Notes: generated from the letters alone by a model not told the origin. Shown: positions 7,310-16,009, counted from the first letter of the stretch. The stretch: DNA of 36,954 bases from Ilumatobacteraceae bacterium (GCA_017853385.1 JAFMJR010000009.1:1-36954); one strand, 5' to 3'. Made by a program: numbers and translations.

Positions 7310-8071
7310 ATGTGGAGGCCCTCCGAACCCGTTCCTTTGCCACAATCAGGCAGGACTTACTCCACGAGCCGAAGGGTGCGACTGGGCGACGTGACCCCCA
7401 AAGGGCGACTTCGCCTTGATGCGACAGCTCGCTATTTGCAAGACATTGCAAACGATGATGCTGTTGATGGAAACTACCCAGACATTCACGGGTGGGTAGT
7501 TCGACGCACAGAAATTTGGGTGTATCAATTTCCTACATACATGACAGATATTTCGCTTACAACGTGGTGCGGTGGATACGGCTCGCATTGGGCAGAGCGG
7601 CGTACTCACATTGTTGGCGCAGATGGAGCTCATATTGAAAGCGCAGCACTGTGGGTGCATGTCAACATGCAAACCCTCAAGCCTGAGCCGCTTCCAGAAG
7701 GGTTTATCCCATTAATTGAAGAGTCAAGCGGCGGTAGAAAAGTACGGTCCAATTTTGTTGTTGGCAAGTCGCTTCCTGAACTCACTGCTCATGATGCCCA
7801 AAGTCAAGATTGGCAATTGCGGTTTGCCGACATGGACGCGGTTGGTCATATGAACAATGCTTCGTATTGGATTGCTGCAGAGGAGTATTTGTCACAACAC
7901 GGTGAACTGCGCGCACCAATGCATGCAGTCGTTGAGCACCATTTATCAGTAGACCCTGGAAACTCAATTCGAATTGTTACTCAAGACCTTGATGAGCGGG
8001 TAATTATTCGCCATGTTCTTGGCGATAATTCAGTTGCAGCAGTTACGCAATTAACGAAACTGAATCACTAG
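7310..8071 (+). CDS. Acyl-ACP thioesterase (FatA-like)
   Basis: Double hot-dog fold thioesterase of 253 residues that releases fatty acids from acyl carrier protein. The first hot-dog domain spans about 15-130, with VTPKGRLRLDATARYLQDIA (27-46) and GWVVRRTEIW (61-70) typical of the bacterial acyl-ACP thioesterase family. The second starts near 165, with RFADMDAVGHMNNASYW (171-187), where Asp and Asn near the motif are the catalytic positions in relatives. A TAGGGT box lies eight bases before the ATG. It diverges from the whiB7 leader across about 170 bases in which I see no other convincing element. Its stop abuts that of the convergent MBL gene. Confidence 0.85.
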   Translation: MWRPSEPVPLPQSGRTYSTSRRVRLGDVTPKGRLRLDATARYLQDIANDDAVDGNYPDIHGWVVRRTEIWVYQFPTYMTDISLTTWCGGYGSHWAERRTHIVGADGAHIESAALWVHVNMQTLKPEPLPEGFIPLIEESSGGRKVRSNFVVGKSLPELTAHDAQSQDWQLRFADMDAVGHMNNASYWIAAEEYLSQHGELRAPMHAVVEHHLSVDPGNSIRIVTQDLDERVIIRHVLGDNSVAAVTQLTKLNH

Positions 8072-9118
8072 TTAAGAAATTCGAACGTATTCGCGAACAC
8101 CATCGCGAACCGAATAAGAGAATTCACCAGCAATTCGCAAATGTTCCAAATGGGCAAATGTTTCGCTATCAGCCATTGTTCCTTGCGCACGTGGCGAAAA
8201 AAGATGCCCAGAAAACTCGGTAACCGTAGTTGGGCGATCAAGTTCGGCTGCTGCGGTTCGGAGTTTGTCTAGGCGTCCCTTGTGGTGCTCTTTGATTTGT
8301 TCGCAGCGAGTTGCAATATCGGCAAATGGTTTTCCGTGTGCAGGAAGACTGATTCCAACTTGTTTTCCGAATGCTCCAACTTTGTCGAGTGAATTAAAGA
8401 AACCCGCAAGTGGATCTGGATGTTTACTCATTCCTGAAATATGTGGAGTGATTGTTGGCAAAACATGATCACCACACAACATCACACCATTGTCTGCATC
8501 AAACAAACACAGGTGATCTTCGGTGTGACCAGGCGTATGAATTGCCATCCACTTGCGTCCTGCAAGTGACACATATTCGCCTTCGGCAAGGCGAACCGTC
8601 GGTTGTGGAATCTTAAAAATTTGGGGAAGAACTCGAAATGCGTTGTAATACATTTTCCGTTTTAGTGGAAGTTGATACCCAGGTCCACCCCATGGTGTCT
8701 CTCCAGACCCGCGCTTGTGTCGCGCAGCAATTTCCACGTCAACGTCGTCAGGTTCGGTTGGGTCAAACCACAGACGAAAGCTTTGGTGCGTAATGATGTC
8801 GGCGCCCGTGGCTGCCCGAAGGCGGGCAACACCCCCAAAATGGTCGGGGTGGCTGTGGGTTACCACTATGGAGTGGACGCGCTTGAGAGGCACTCCTAGG
8901 GCCCGCAAACGGGCGTTTATGGCCTTCTGGTTGGCTTTTCCAGGCAATCCAGGGTCAACGACGGCGACACCTTTGTCGTCTTCAAAAACGTACATATTGA
9001 CGTGGCCAAGACCTGGCATGTCGATGGGTAACTGCGTTCGATAGATGCCGTTTGCAACTTGAGTGATTTCATCAGTTGCGGGAACTTGCTCTTGTTTCGT
9101 AAACGCTGGTGTGGACAT
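8072..9118 (-). CDS. Metallo-beta-lactamase fold hydrolase
   Basis: Zinc or di-iron hydrolase of 348 residues. It has the metal site THSHPDH (87-93), a later HTPGHTEDH segment, GDH in the second half and PAHGKP, the usual five metal-ligand motifs. The C-terminal 70 residues form a helical extension, as in the hydroxyacyl-glutathione or LACTB2-like branch. No signal peptide, so it is cytoplasmic. The substrate is not readable; thioester or RNA cleavage are both known in this superfamily. A TACTGT box lies eight bases before the ATG at 9118. Confidence 0.85.
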   Translation of the reverse strand: MSTPAFTKQEQVPATDEITQVANGIYRTQLPIDMPGLGHVNMYVFEDDKGVAVVDPGLPGKANQKAINARLRALGVPLKRVHSIVVTHSHPDHFGGVARLRAATGADIITHQSFRLWFDPTEPDDVDVEIAARHKRGSGETPWGGPGYQLPLKRKMYYNAFRVLPQIFKIPQPTVRLAEGEYVSLAGRKWMAIHTPGHTEDHLCLFDADNGVMLCGDHVLPTITPHISGMSKHPDPLAGFFNSLDKVGAFGKQVGISLPAHGKPFADIATRCEQIKEHHKGRLDKLRTAAAELDRPTTVTEFSGHLFSPRAQGTMADSETFAHLEHLRIAGEFSYSVRDGVREYVRIS

Positions 9119-9138
9119 TGCAGACCACAGTAGTGGGC

Positions 9139-9684
9139 TTACTTTGGCGTAATCGGAGCGAAGACCCGTTCGCGGTAAAACTGCAATTCGTTCACACTTG
9201 CGCGTATGTCATCGAGCGCACGATGTGTTCCACCCTTGTTTGGGCGCTCAAGGCCCAATTGCGGGTACCAGCGGCGAGCAAGTTCTTTGATTGTTGAAAC
9301 ATCAACCGAGCGATAGTGCAGATGATTTTCAATTTCGGGAAGGTATTTGGCAAGAAACCTGCGGTCAGTACCGATGGAGTTGCCACACAACGGAATGGTG
9401 CGCGCTTCTGGAATGTGTTGGCGAATGAAATCGAGCGTTGCAGCACCAGCTTCTTCAAGTGTGACTGTGCTGGTTTTGATTGCCTCAAGCAAACCCGATT
9501 TCGTATGCATATCGACAACAACTTGGTTCATGTTTGCCAGCACATCGTCTGGCTGATGAATGACGAGGTCTGGTCCTTCAGCGATGATGTTTAATTCATC
9601 GTCGGTAATGAGGGTGGCAATTTCAACAATGACATCGGTTTCTGGCTCTAAACCAGTCATCTCGAGGTCCATCCACACCAGCAC
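9139..9684 (-). CDS. orn: Oligoribonuclease
   Basis: DEDDh 3'-5' exonuclease that degrades di- to pentaribonucleotides, including pGpG, to mononucleotides. The LVWMDLEMTGL motif near the start holds the first Asp and Glu; CGNSIGTDRRFL and HRALDDI supply the rest of the active site. I start it at GTG 9684 because LVWMDLEMTG is normally close to the N-terminus, and because TAGATT lies seven bases before that codon; a TTG at 9714 in the same frame would overlap the dut start. This gives 181 residues, the usual family length. Orn is typical of actinobacteria and gammaproteobacteria. Confidence 0.95.
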   Translation of the reverse strand: MLVWMDLEMTGLEPETDVIVEIATLITDDELNIIAEGPDLVIHQPDDVLANMNQVVVDMHTKSGLLEAIKTSTVTLEEAGAATLDFIRQHIPEARTIPLCGNSIGTDRRFLAKYLPEIENHLHYRSVDVSTIKELARRWYPQLGLERPNKGGTHRALDDIRASVNELQFYRERVFAPITPK

Positions 9685-9691
9685 GCCATGC

Positions 9692-9697
9692 AATCTA
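9692..9697 (-). promoter_or_regulatory. -10 box of leaderless orn promoter
   Basis: Minus-strand TAGATT with a TAGACA -35-like box (9720-9715) at 17-base spacing, and GTG start seven bases downstream. This is the best-formed promoter in the window. The -35-like box lies inside the first codons of dut. Confidence 0.6.
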
Positions 9698-9701
9698 GGC
9701 G

Positions 9702-9707
9702 TAATCT
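9702..9707 (+). promoter_or_regulatory. -10 box of leaderless dut promoter
   Basis: TAATCT followed by six bases and the dut ATG at 9714. It lies four bases from the opposing orn -10 box, so the two polymerases would compete. Confidence 0.55.
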
Positions 9708-9713
9708 CGTGCA

Positions 9714-10160
9714 ATGTCTACAAGTGAAATTGGCGTCCAGATCAAACGCCTTGACCCTGATTTGCCGTTGCCAGTACCTGCTCATCTTGGTGATGCCGGA
9801 CTTGATTTGTATGCACGTGAAGACGCAACAATTCCTGCGCGTGGCGGCCGATTGTTAATGCCAACAGGTGTAGCTGTTGCGATACCTCACGGATACATGG
9901 GTCTTGCAGTTCCACGAAGTGGTCTTGCATTGAAACATGGTGTCACATTGGTAAACACACCAGGAATTATTGATAGTGGTTACCGAGGCGAGTTGAAGGT
10001 AGTCATGATCAACACAGACCCCGATCATGATTATGAAGTGAAACGCGGAGACCGTGTTGCGCAGTTAATTATTTCGCGTTATGACAACGTGACATGGACT
10101 GAAGTATCAGAGTTGAGCGGCTTTGATCGCGGTGGCGGATTCGGGCACTCTGGTCGCTAA
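9714..10160 (+). CDS. dut: Deoxyuridine 5'-triphosphate nucleotidohydrolase
   Basis: Trimeric dUTPase that converts dUTP to dUMP, keeping uracil out of DNA and feeding thymidylate synthesis. All five motifs are present: DAGLDLYA (27-34), VPRSGLA (66-72), GIIDSGYRGELKVV (84-97), RGDRVAQLI (111-119) and RGGGFGHSG (139-147), the last with His where Ser or Thr is common. The 148-residue length is normal. It starts divergently from orn. Confidence 0.97.
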   Translation: MSTSEIGVQIKRLDPDLPLPVPAHLGDAGLDLYAREDATIPARGGRLLMPTGVAVAIPHGYMGLAVPRSGLALKHGVTLVNTPGIIDSGYRGELKVVMINTDPDHDYEVKRGDRVAQLIISRYDNVTWTEVSELSGFDRGGGFGHSGR

Positions 10161-11411
10161 TTAGCGCGACGAAGGCCCGCGGCTAAGCAATACTCCAGCG
10201 GTCTCAAATTGTTGAAGTTCAGTTTCAGTTATGCCGGCAATGTCATGAAAGACATGACGATTGTCTTCACCGCGGTATTTCACGGTTCCTTGAGTGGTGG
10301 TATCCGAACCAGAAAAATGCCACGGGCTGTTGGGGATTCGCACTGTCGAGTTTCCGCGATCACTCACATGAATAATGGCGTTGCGCTCATTTGCCCACTG
10401 TGTGTTGGCAACCTCAGCAACGCTGCGTAGTCGGCCAACTGCGAGTTGGTTTTTTGCAAGGCGGCGTTCAATTTCGTCAGCATCTGGAACTGTTAATGCC
10501 CAGGCGCGCAACAATTCCATCAGTTCTGAAAAATGCTCAAGGCGTTCGGGGATATCCGTAAATCGTGGATCATTGAGCAAATGCGGTTGCTCCATTGCGG
10601 CGACAAAAAAATCGAACGTGCCACGTTCGGCAGGATGTCCACTGACTACTACTTGAGATCCATCAGCAACGGTAAGAACGGGATAGTCCGCTGGTTGAAA
10701 CGAACGAATTGATCCTGGCGGAACAGGTGCATCCCACAATTGATCATGCGCGTGTTCGTTGACATACAACATGGTCTCGGCCATGGAGATGTCGATGTAT
10801 TGACCTTGACCGGTGTGTTCACGTTGATACAACGCAGCGAGAATTGCAGCAGATGCCTCTAGTGCTGTGTACACATCTCCATGGCTATGCGGATCGTTTG
10901 CGTGAGCCCGACGCTGTGCATCGCCTTGATGCTTTGTGATACCGGTTTCAGCATTTACTACCGGAGCATATGCGCGTCGATTTTGCCAAGGACCAGTCGC
11001 GCCATATCCGCTTATTGATGCAACGATCAATCGATCATTTGCCTTCATTAAGCGTTCGGTACTGAGACCAAGTCTGCTCATTACTCCAGGTCGAAAATTT
11101 TCCACCACAACGTCGCAATGGGGAATGAGCCGCATGATGAGGTCTGCCGCTTCTGGCTTTGAAAGGTCGAGGGAAATGTTCTTTTTCCCTATGTTTTGCT
11201 GGATGAAATAGCTGGACAGCGAGTTGACGCGAGGTTGCGCAAAGCGTGTGAGATCACCCTCGGGTGGTTCAACTTTGATGACTTCTGCACCTAAGTCGGA
11301 AAGCATTCGTGTTGCATGAGGCCCAGACAGTACGCGCGTGAAATCTAGAACTCGCACACCTTCAAGCGGGCGTTTTCCAGCGGTGGCGCCGGTATCGGTT
11401 CCTCGCGACAT
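10161..11411 (-). CDS. CaiB/BaiF class III CoA-transferase
   Basis: Family III CoA-transferase or acyl-CoA racemase of 416 residues. The N-terminal LEGVRVLDFTRVLSGPHATRMLSDLGAEVIKVEPP region (shown in part) is diagnostic, followed by VVENFRPGVMSRLGL (102-116) and the catalytic-Asp segment HSHGDVYTALEA (176-187, Asp179). Such enzymes move CoA between carboxylic acids or racemise 2-methylacyl-CoA; the substrate is unknown. Its stop abuts that of dut, and it lies 18 bases downstream of the M20 gene on the same strand, so the two may be co-transcribed. Confidence 0.9.
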   Translation of the reverse strand: MSRGTDTGATAGKRPLEGVRVLDFTRVLSGPHATRMLSDLGAEVIKVEPPEGDLTRFAQPRVNSLSSYFIQQNIGKKNISLDLSKPEAADLIMRLIPHCDVVVENFRPGVMSRLGLSTERLMKANDRLIVASISGYGATGPWQNRRAYAPVVNAETGITKHQGDAQRRAHANDPHSHGDVYTALEASAAILAALYQREHTGQGQYIDISMAETMLYVNEHAHDQLWDAPVPPGSIRSFQPADYPVLTVADGSQVVVSGHPAERGTFDFFVAAMEQPHLLNDPRFTDIPERLEHFSELMELLRAWALTVPDADEIERRLAKNQLAVGRLRSVAEVANTQWANERNAIIHVSDRGNSTVRIPNSPWHFSGSDTTTQGTVKYRGEDNRHVFHDIAGITETELQQFETAGVLLSRGPSSR

Positions 11412-11429
11412 CGTTTCAGTGCGTTTTAG

Positions 11430-12695
11430 TTAGTCGAGCGTGACGCCGAGTGTGCGCAGTGCAAGGGAGGTGTACACAGACATTCCCGTGATCATTGCGT
11501 CCTCTTCAAACATCACTCGATTTGAATGGTTTGGAGCAGCGGTGCGGAAGTCTTTGTTGTGTGGTGTTCCACCAAGAAACACCATGGCACCAGGCTTCTT
11601 TTCAAGCACGTAACTGAAGTCTTCCGCACCCATTACTGCGTGCGGCATTTTCACTGCTGCCTTGTTACCCACAATTGCTTCTGCAACGTCCAGTGCAAAG
11701 TCGGCCGAAGGCTCGTCGTTCACTGTTACGGGGTAGCCCAACTGCACTTCAACGGTTGCTTCCATGTCGTGCGCAGCAGCAATGCCTTCGGCAACTCGCT
11801 TCAAACCATCGTGCACTTTCTTTCGTGTAGCTGCACTCATGGCACGAATTGTTCCTTCAATGCGTGCAACTTCGGGAATGACATTCGTTGCTGTTCCGGC
11901 AATCAACTTGGTGACAGTGATAACTGCAGGATCCCAAATCTCTACGCGACGAGTAACAAATGCTTGAAGCGCGGTGACAATTTCGCATGCAACAGGAACA
12001 GGGTCGAGTGTGCGGAAAGGCTCTGATGCGTGTCCGCCTTTTCCTTTCACCTCAATTCGCAGAACGTCACTTGACGCCATGATCGGACCACCTTTAGTTC
12101 CAATGAATCCCGCAGGTAGCGACGATGTGATGTGCAATGCGTATGCAGCTGTAAGTGGTGATTCACTGCCATCACGATGTGGACCAACTTCAAGGATGCC
12201 CTCATCAAGCATGTATTCAGCGCCGCCGTAACCTTCTTCACCTGGTTGAAACATAAAAAGAACTCGACCGGGAAGCGTTGCTTTTCGTTCGCTCAACATT
12301 TTTGCTGCACCAGCGAGCATTGCCACATGTGTGTCGTGACCGCACGCATGCATCACATTTTCTACTTTTGATGCAAAATCAAGACCAGTGTCTTCAGGCA
12401 TGGGAAGCGCATCCATATCGCCTCGCAACATCACTGTTGGGCCTGGCTTGTCGCCAGTCAACATTGCAGCAATTCCGCTAGTGGTCTTATGCAACGTGAT
12501 ATCAAGCGGTAAACCATCAAGAGCTTCCAACACTCGCTCGCGGGTTTTTGGAAGGTCTAGGCCAATTTCAGGCCACGTGTGCAGATCGCGACGAATAGAC
12601 CGTGCGTACTCGAGCATTCCTGTGGCTTGTTGCTGTACGCCTGTGGCTGAGCCATGACGTTCGCTTGCCGGCTGTGAAATAGGAGTTGATGCCAT
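11430..12695 (-). CDS. M20 family metallo-amidohydrolase (hippurate / N-acyl amino acid hydrolase type)
   Basis: Di-metal amidohydrolase of 421 residues, cytoplasmic. Visible motifs are RRDLHTWPEIG (35-45), RGDMDALPM (91-99), MHACGHDTHVAML (115-127), FQPGEEGYGGAE (149-160) and the C-terminal MGAEDFSYVLEKKPG with a metal-binding Glu. Between them lies the dimerisation lid domain. Relatives hydrolyse N-acylated amino acids such as hippurate or indole-acetyl amino acids; the exact substrate is unknown. TACCAT lies six bases before the ATG, so the transcript is likely leaderless. Confidence 0.93.
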   Translation of the reverse strand: MASTPISQPASERHGSATGVQQQATGMLEYARSIRRDLHTWPEIGLDLPKTRERVLEALDGLPLDITLHKTTSGIAAMLTGDKPGPTVMLRGDMDALPMPEDTGLDFASKVENVMHACGHDTHVAMLAGAAKMLSERKATLPGRVLFMFQPGEEGYGGAEYMLDEGILEVGPHRDGSESPLTAAYALHITSSLPAGFIGTKGGPIMASSDVLRIEVKGKGGHASEPFRTLDPVPVACEIVTALQAFVTRRVEIWDPAVITVTKLIAGTATNVIPEVARIEGTIRAMSAATRKKVHDGLKRVAEGIAAAHDMEATVEVQLGYPVTVNDEPSADFALDVAEAIVGNKAAVKMPHAVMGAEDFSYVLEKKPGAMVFLGGTPHNKDFRTAAPNHSNRVMFEEDAMITGMSVYTSLALRTLGVTLD

Positions 12696-12701
12696 AAAGC
12701 A

Positions 12702-12707
12702 ATGGTA
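12702..12707 (-). promoter_or_regulatory. -10 box, leaderless start of M20 gene
   Basis: Minus-strand TACCAT followed by six bases and the ATG at 12695. No clear -35 box. Confidence 0.45.
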
Positions 12708-12727
12708 GGCACGCGAGGCGGTTTGTT

Positions 12728-12733
12728 TACGAT
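12728..12733 (+). promoter_or_regulatory. -10 box, leaderless start of 81-residue gene
   Basis: TACGAT followed by six bases and the ATG at 12740. Back-to-back with the M20 box in a 44-base intergenic gap. Confidence 0.45.
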
Positions 12734-12739
12734 GGGTGC

Positions 12740-12985
12740 ATGCTCACTGTGGAATTCACGATTGAACCCTTCATTGAAGGAGCGCCTGGGGCTCACGTAA
12801 CAGCCGCCGTGGCAGCTGTAGAACAGCGCGGATTGGTGGTCGATTTTGGACCGTTTGGGTCGTCGTTTACCGTGCCACACGATGAGCTCCCAGATGCCAT
12901 TGCAGATCTCATGAGAGCGGCATATGCCAATGGGGCAACCTTTGTGAGCGTTGACGTGGGTGTGATTGAGGAAAGCAACTCGTGA
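12740..12985 (+). CDS. Small thiamine-binding-like (MTH1187/YkoF-type) protein
   Basis: 81 residues with an alpha-beta pattern: strand LTVEFTIEPF, helix AHVTAAVAAVEQRG, strand LVVDFGPFGSSFTV, helix DELPDAIADLMRAAYANG, strand FVSVDVGV. This is the ferredoxin-like fold and length of the MTH1187/YkoF thiamine-binding family, whose members bind thiamine or a hydroxymethylpyrimidine moiety. No membrane segment. It overlaps the next gene as GTGA (12982-12985), so the two are co-translated. The ligand is inferred from the family only; other small molecules are possible. Confidence 0.65.
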   Translation: MLTVEFTIEPFIEGAPGAHVTAAVAAVEQRGLVVDFGPFGSSFTVPHDELPDAIADLMRAAYANGATFVSVDVGVIEESNS

Positions 12986-13347
12986 CGTTTTCGCCCGACC
13001 ATCCAGTGATTGCTGCTGCACGACCGCTGATTGACGCAGTCGGAGCAACCCTGATTTCTCATGAAAACATGAGCGCTGGCGATATTGAATTGAAATGGGA
13101 AGGCGAAGTTGTTGCAGCAATTCGACTGCCACCTTTACATGGCGCATTGGACCGCATCATTGAAAGTGTTGAACGAGAACTCGGCAGCAAGCTTTCGGAG
13201 CTTTCGCGTAACGATAAACAAAAAGCAATTCGCCTATTGGACGACCAAGGTGCATTTATTTTGCGTCGAGCAGTAGAGGATGTTGCCGACGCTATGAAGG
13301 TGTCTCGAATTACGGTCTACAACTACCTAAACGCTCTGCATCGTTAA
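12982..13347 (+). CDS. Helix-turn-helix protein with DauR/YheO-like C-terminal domain
   Basis: 121-residue protein. The C-terminal half LSRNDKQKAIRLLDDQGAFI (74-93) followed by AVEDVADAMKVSRITVYNYL (97-116) matches the HTH_22 DNA-binding domain of YheO/DauR regulators. The N-terminal 70 residues are a short domain with strands and a helix (IELKWEGEVVAAIRLP) that I do not recognise as a named ligand domain. It starts at GTG 12982, coupled to the small thiamine-binding-like protein, which suggests that protein delivers or senses the signal for this regulator. Confidence 0.7.
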   Translation: MTFSPDHPVIAAARPLIDAVGATLISHENMSAGDIELKWEGEVVAAIRLPPLHGALDRIIESVERELGSKLSELSRNDKQKAIRLLDDQGAFILRRAVEDVADAMKVSRITVYNYLNALHR

Positions 13348-13349
13348 AT

Positions 13350-14051
13350 ATGTTTGATGTAATTGCGTTTGATGCAGACGACACGCTGTGGTTCAGCGAA
13401 GATTCGTTTCGCAAATACGAAACAGAATTTGTCAACACACTGCAGCCATATGTTGCTGAAGGCGTTGATATCAAGGCAGCACTAGTTGCTACCGAGCGTT
13501 CAAATATTGATGCATATGGGTATGGAGTGAAGTCGTTTGGCCTTTCGGCAATGGAAGCCGCAATCACGCTGACGAACGGAGCTATTCCAGCAACTGAATT
13601 ACAGAAGATCTTGCATGGAGTTCGTGAGCACCTGACTGAACCTGTTCGAGTATTCGACGGAGTGGCAGAAGTACTGGCGCGCGTAAGTTCGCAGTTTCGT
13701 ACGATCTTGATTACCAAGGGCGACCTGGCACATCAAACGCGCAAGGTGGAAACCAGCGGGCTAAGCCACCATTTTGAGCACGTTGAAATTGTGTTGGAAA
13801 AAGACCCTGCAACCTATTCGCACGTATTGAAAAGTTTGGACATCAACCCAGAGCGATTTTGCATGGTGGGTAATTCTCTGAAGAGCGACATCTTGCCCGT
13901 GCTTGCTATTGGTGGTTTTGGTGTCTATGTTCCGTACGAAATTTTGTGGGAACTTGATCATGCAGAGCACCCAACCTCACATGCTGATCGCTATGTAGAA
14001 CTTGAAAAGTTAAGCCTTGTTCCCGATTGGCTGGAACAACAGCGCAAATAG
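13350..14051 (+). CDS. HAD-superfamily hydrolase
   Basis: 233-residue haloacid-dehalogenase-like phosphatase. Motif I is FDADDTLW (7-14) with nucleophile Asp8 and Asp10; motif II is LITKGD near 117-122; motif III Lys and motif IV lie in KDPATYSHV and MVGNSLKSDILPV. A helical cap is inserted after motif I. It begins two bases after the HTH gene and so belongs to the same operon. Substrate unknown; phosphoglycolate- or nucleotide-like phosphomonoesters are common in this subgroup. Confidence 0.85.
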   Translation: MFDVIAFDADDTLWFSEDSFRKYETEFVNTLQPYVAEGVDIKAALVATERSNIDAYGYGVKSFGLSAMEAAITLTNGAIPATELQKILHGVREHLTEPVRVFDGVAEVLARVSSQFRTILITKGDLAHQTRKVETSGLSHHFEHVEIVLEKDPATYSHVLKSLDINPERFCMVGNSLKSDILPVLAIGGFGVYVPYEILWELDHAEHPTSHADRYVELEKLSLVPDWLEQQRK

Positions 14052-14058
14052 CTTGTAT

Positions 14059-14991
14059 TTACAGCTTTCTCAGATGCACTTCGGTAACACGGTGGTCTGC
14101 GCCTTTTTGCATTACCAATGAAGCACGTGAACGTGTTGGTGCAATATTTTCGCGCAAGTTCTTGCCATTAATTTCTTTCCAAATTCCACGAGCCATAGCT
14201 TCTGCTTCCGCGTCACTCAGCGAAGCGTAATTATTGAAGAAGCTTTCCGGGTTTTGAAACACCGTCTGGCGTAAGGCAAAGAACCGTTCTACGTACCAGT
14301 TCTCGATATCTTTCTCATCAGCGTCAATATAAATGGAGAAGTCAAAGTAGTCGCTGACGAATTCGGCAGAGTCGGTACCAACCTGCAACACGTTTAATCC
14401 CTCAACAATCAAAATGTCGGGTTGGCGAATAATGACGCTGTCGCCTTGCACAATGTCGTACACCACGTGGCTGTAGACAGGAGCGGCAACTTCGGTGGTT
14501 CCTGCTTTAAGTTCGCGTAAAAACTGCACCAGCCGTTTGGTGTCGTAGCTTTCAGGAAAACCCTTGCGATTCATGATTCCGCGCTCATTGAGCACTGCGT
14601 TTGGGTGCAGGAATCCGTCAGTAGTGATGAGCTCAACACGAGGATGCTCTGGCCAGCGGGTGAGCAATGCCTGCAAAATACGAGCAGATGTGCTCTTTCC
14701 TACGGCAACGCTGCCGGCGATTCCAATGACGTATGGCATCTTTGGCGCAATGGCGCCAAGAAATGTTGCCGATACACGATGCAAATTTTGTGTCGCGCTG
14801 ACATACAAGTTGAGCAATCGGGTGAGTGGCAAATACACAGCAACCACTTCTTCCAAGTCAATGCGGTCATTGATTCCTCGCAATGCTTCTAGGTCGCGTT
14901 CATGAAGAGTGAGTGGAGTTTGCGCTCGAAGCTCAGCCCAATCATGTCGATCAAAACGTAAGTATCGGTCTACGTCAATTGCATCAATCAT
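14059..14991 (-). CDS. coaA: Type I pantothenate kinase
   Basis: Phosphorylates pantothenate with ATP, the committed step of CoA synthesis. The 310-residue length and the P-loop [12 protein letters not shown] (90-101) are characteristic of the bacterial type I enzyme, as are [16 protein letters not shown] and the C-terminal [19 protein letters not shown]. An AAGGTG ribosome site lies eight bases before the ATG at 14991. It converges on the HAD gene with a seven-base gap. Confidence 0.96.
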   Translation of the reverse strand: MIDAIDVDRYLRFDRHDWAELRAQTPLTLHERDLEALRGINDRIDLEEVVAVYLPLTRLLNLYVSATQNLHRVSATFLGAIAPKMPYVIGIAGSVAVGKSTSARILQALLTRWPEHPRVELITTDGFLHPNAVLNERGIMNRKGFPESYDTKRLVQFLRELKAGTTEVAAPVYSHVVYDIVQGDSVIIRQPDILIVEGLNVLQVGTDSAEFVSDYFDFSIYIDADEKDIENWYVERFFALRQTVFQNPESFFNNYASLSDAEAEAMARGIWKEINGKNLRENIAPTRSRASLVMQKGADHRVTEVHLRKL

Positions 14992-15009
14992 GAGAGTTAC
15001 ACCTTGAGA

Positions 15010-16002
15010 TTATGAACGGTTCCAAGGGGCAAACGGTGAAACCGCACCATTGCCACCGGTAAGCACATCTACACCAGTTTCCGTAACGAGAACAGTGTGT
15101 TCAAATTGAGCAGTGCGTTTCCCGTCAGCGGTTACTGCTGTCCAATCGTCTTTCCACATGCGATGTTGATAGGTGCCAAGTGAAATCATTGGCTCAATCG
15201 TAAATGTCATTCCAGGACGCATGATGGTGTTGTTGCTCTTGTCGTAATAGTGCAATACCTGAATGTCGGTATGAAACTGTTCGCCAATTCCGTGGCCAAT
15301 AAAGGCTCGAATAACGCCTAATTGGTCTTGCTTCGCTCGTGTTTCAATGGCCTTGCCAATATCACTGAGAGGGCGCCCTGGAACTACAGCTTCAATGCCG
15401 CGCCAAATGCATTCTTCAGTTACGGCAATGAGATCTCGATTTTGTTGATCAATTTCGCCGACAGCAAATGTTGCATTGGTGTCACCGTGAACGCCATTCA
15501 TGTAACAAGTGACATCAAGATTGATGATGTCGCCTTCTTGCAATACACGTGAATCGGGAATGCCGTGACAAATCACTTCATTTACCGAAGTGCACACACT
15601 CTTTGGATAACCCGAATAATTCAATGGGCTTGGGTACGCACCGCGTTCGATGCACAAATTGTGCACATACACATCAATTTCGTCAGTAGTAATTCCCGGG
15701 CGTACAAATTCACCAGCAAGACGCAACACTTCAGCAGCAGCCGAACACGCAATTCGCATTCGCTCAATAATTTCTGGTGACTTCACCGCCGACTCCGCCC
15801 ATCGCGTGACTTTTCCAGTCTCTGCATATGGCGGCTTCACAATGTGATCAGGAACGGTGAGCATTGGGCTCACGACACCTGGCTCTACGCGACCTTCAGT
15901 GGTTTTGTGGCAACGCTTGTACTTTCGACCGCTTCCACACCAGCATGCACCGTTGGCGGCAGGCAGGACGGCGGGGGGCTGGCTGACTGGCGTCTGGTTC
16001 AC
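15010..16002 (-). CDS. map: Type I methionine aminopeptidase with N-terminal SEC-C motif
   Basis: Removes the N-terminal methionine from nascent proteins. From GTG 16002 the protein is 330 residues. A SEC-C zinc motif, CWCGSGRKYKRCH (20-32), precedes the pita-bread domain, whose metal ligands Asp163, Asp174, His237, Glu270 and Glu301 and catalytic His146 are all present. The frame stays open for 42 more codons upstream (to 16128), but those codons have no family similarity, while TAGCCT lies seven bases before GTG 16002, so I take that start. SEC-C extensions on MAP are known from actinobacteria and from eukaryote-like MAP1 forms and are thought to aid ribosome association. Confidence 0.93.
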   Translation of the reverse strand: MNQTPVSQPPAVLPAANGACWCGSGRKYKRCHKTTEGRVEPGVVSPMLTVPDHIVKPPYAETGKVTRWAESAVKSPEIIERMRIACSAAAEVLRLAGEFVRPGITTDEIDVYVHNLCIERGAYPSPLNYSGYPKSVCTSVNEVICHGIPDSRVLQEGDIINLDVTCYMNGVHGDTNATFAVGEIDQQNRDLIAVTEECIWRGIEAVVPGRPLSDIGKAIETRAKQDQLGVIRAFIGHGIGEQFHTDIQVLHYYDKSNNTIMRPGMTFTIEPMISLGTYQHRMWKDDWTAVTADGKRTAQFEHTVLVTETGVDVLTGGNGAVSPFAPWNRS

Positions 16003-16009
16003 GTAAATA

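Noticed and set aside
11526-12026. 166-codon plus-strand ORF inside the M20 gene
   Set aside because: Antisense shadow; Cys/Phe-rich composition and no start signal.
12557-13147. 196-codon minus-strand ORF
   Set aside because: It overlaps the M20 gene start and the two small plus-strand genes, and its translation has no domain-like pattern; a shadow frame.
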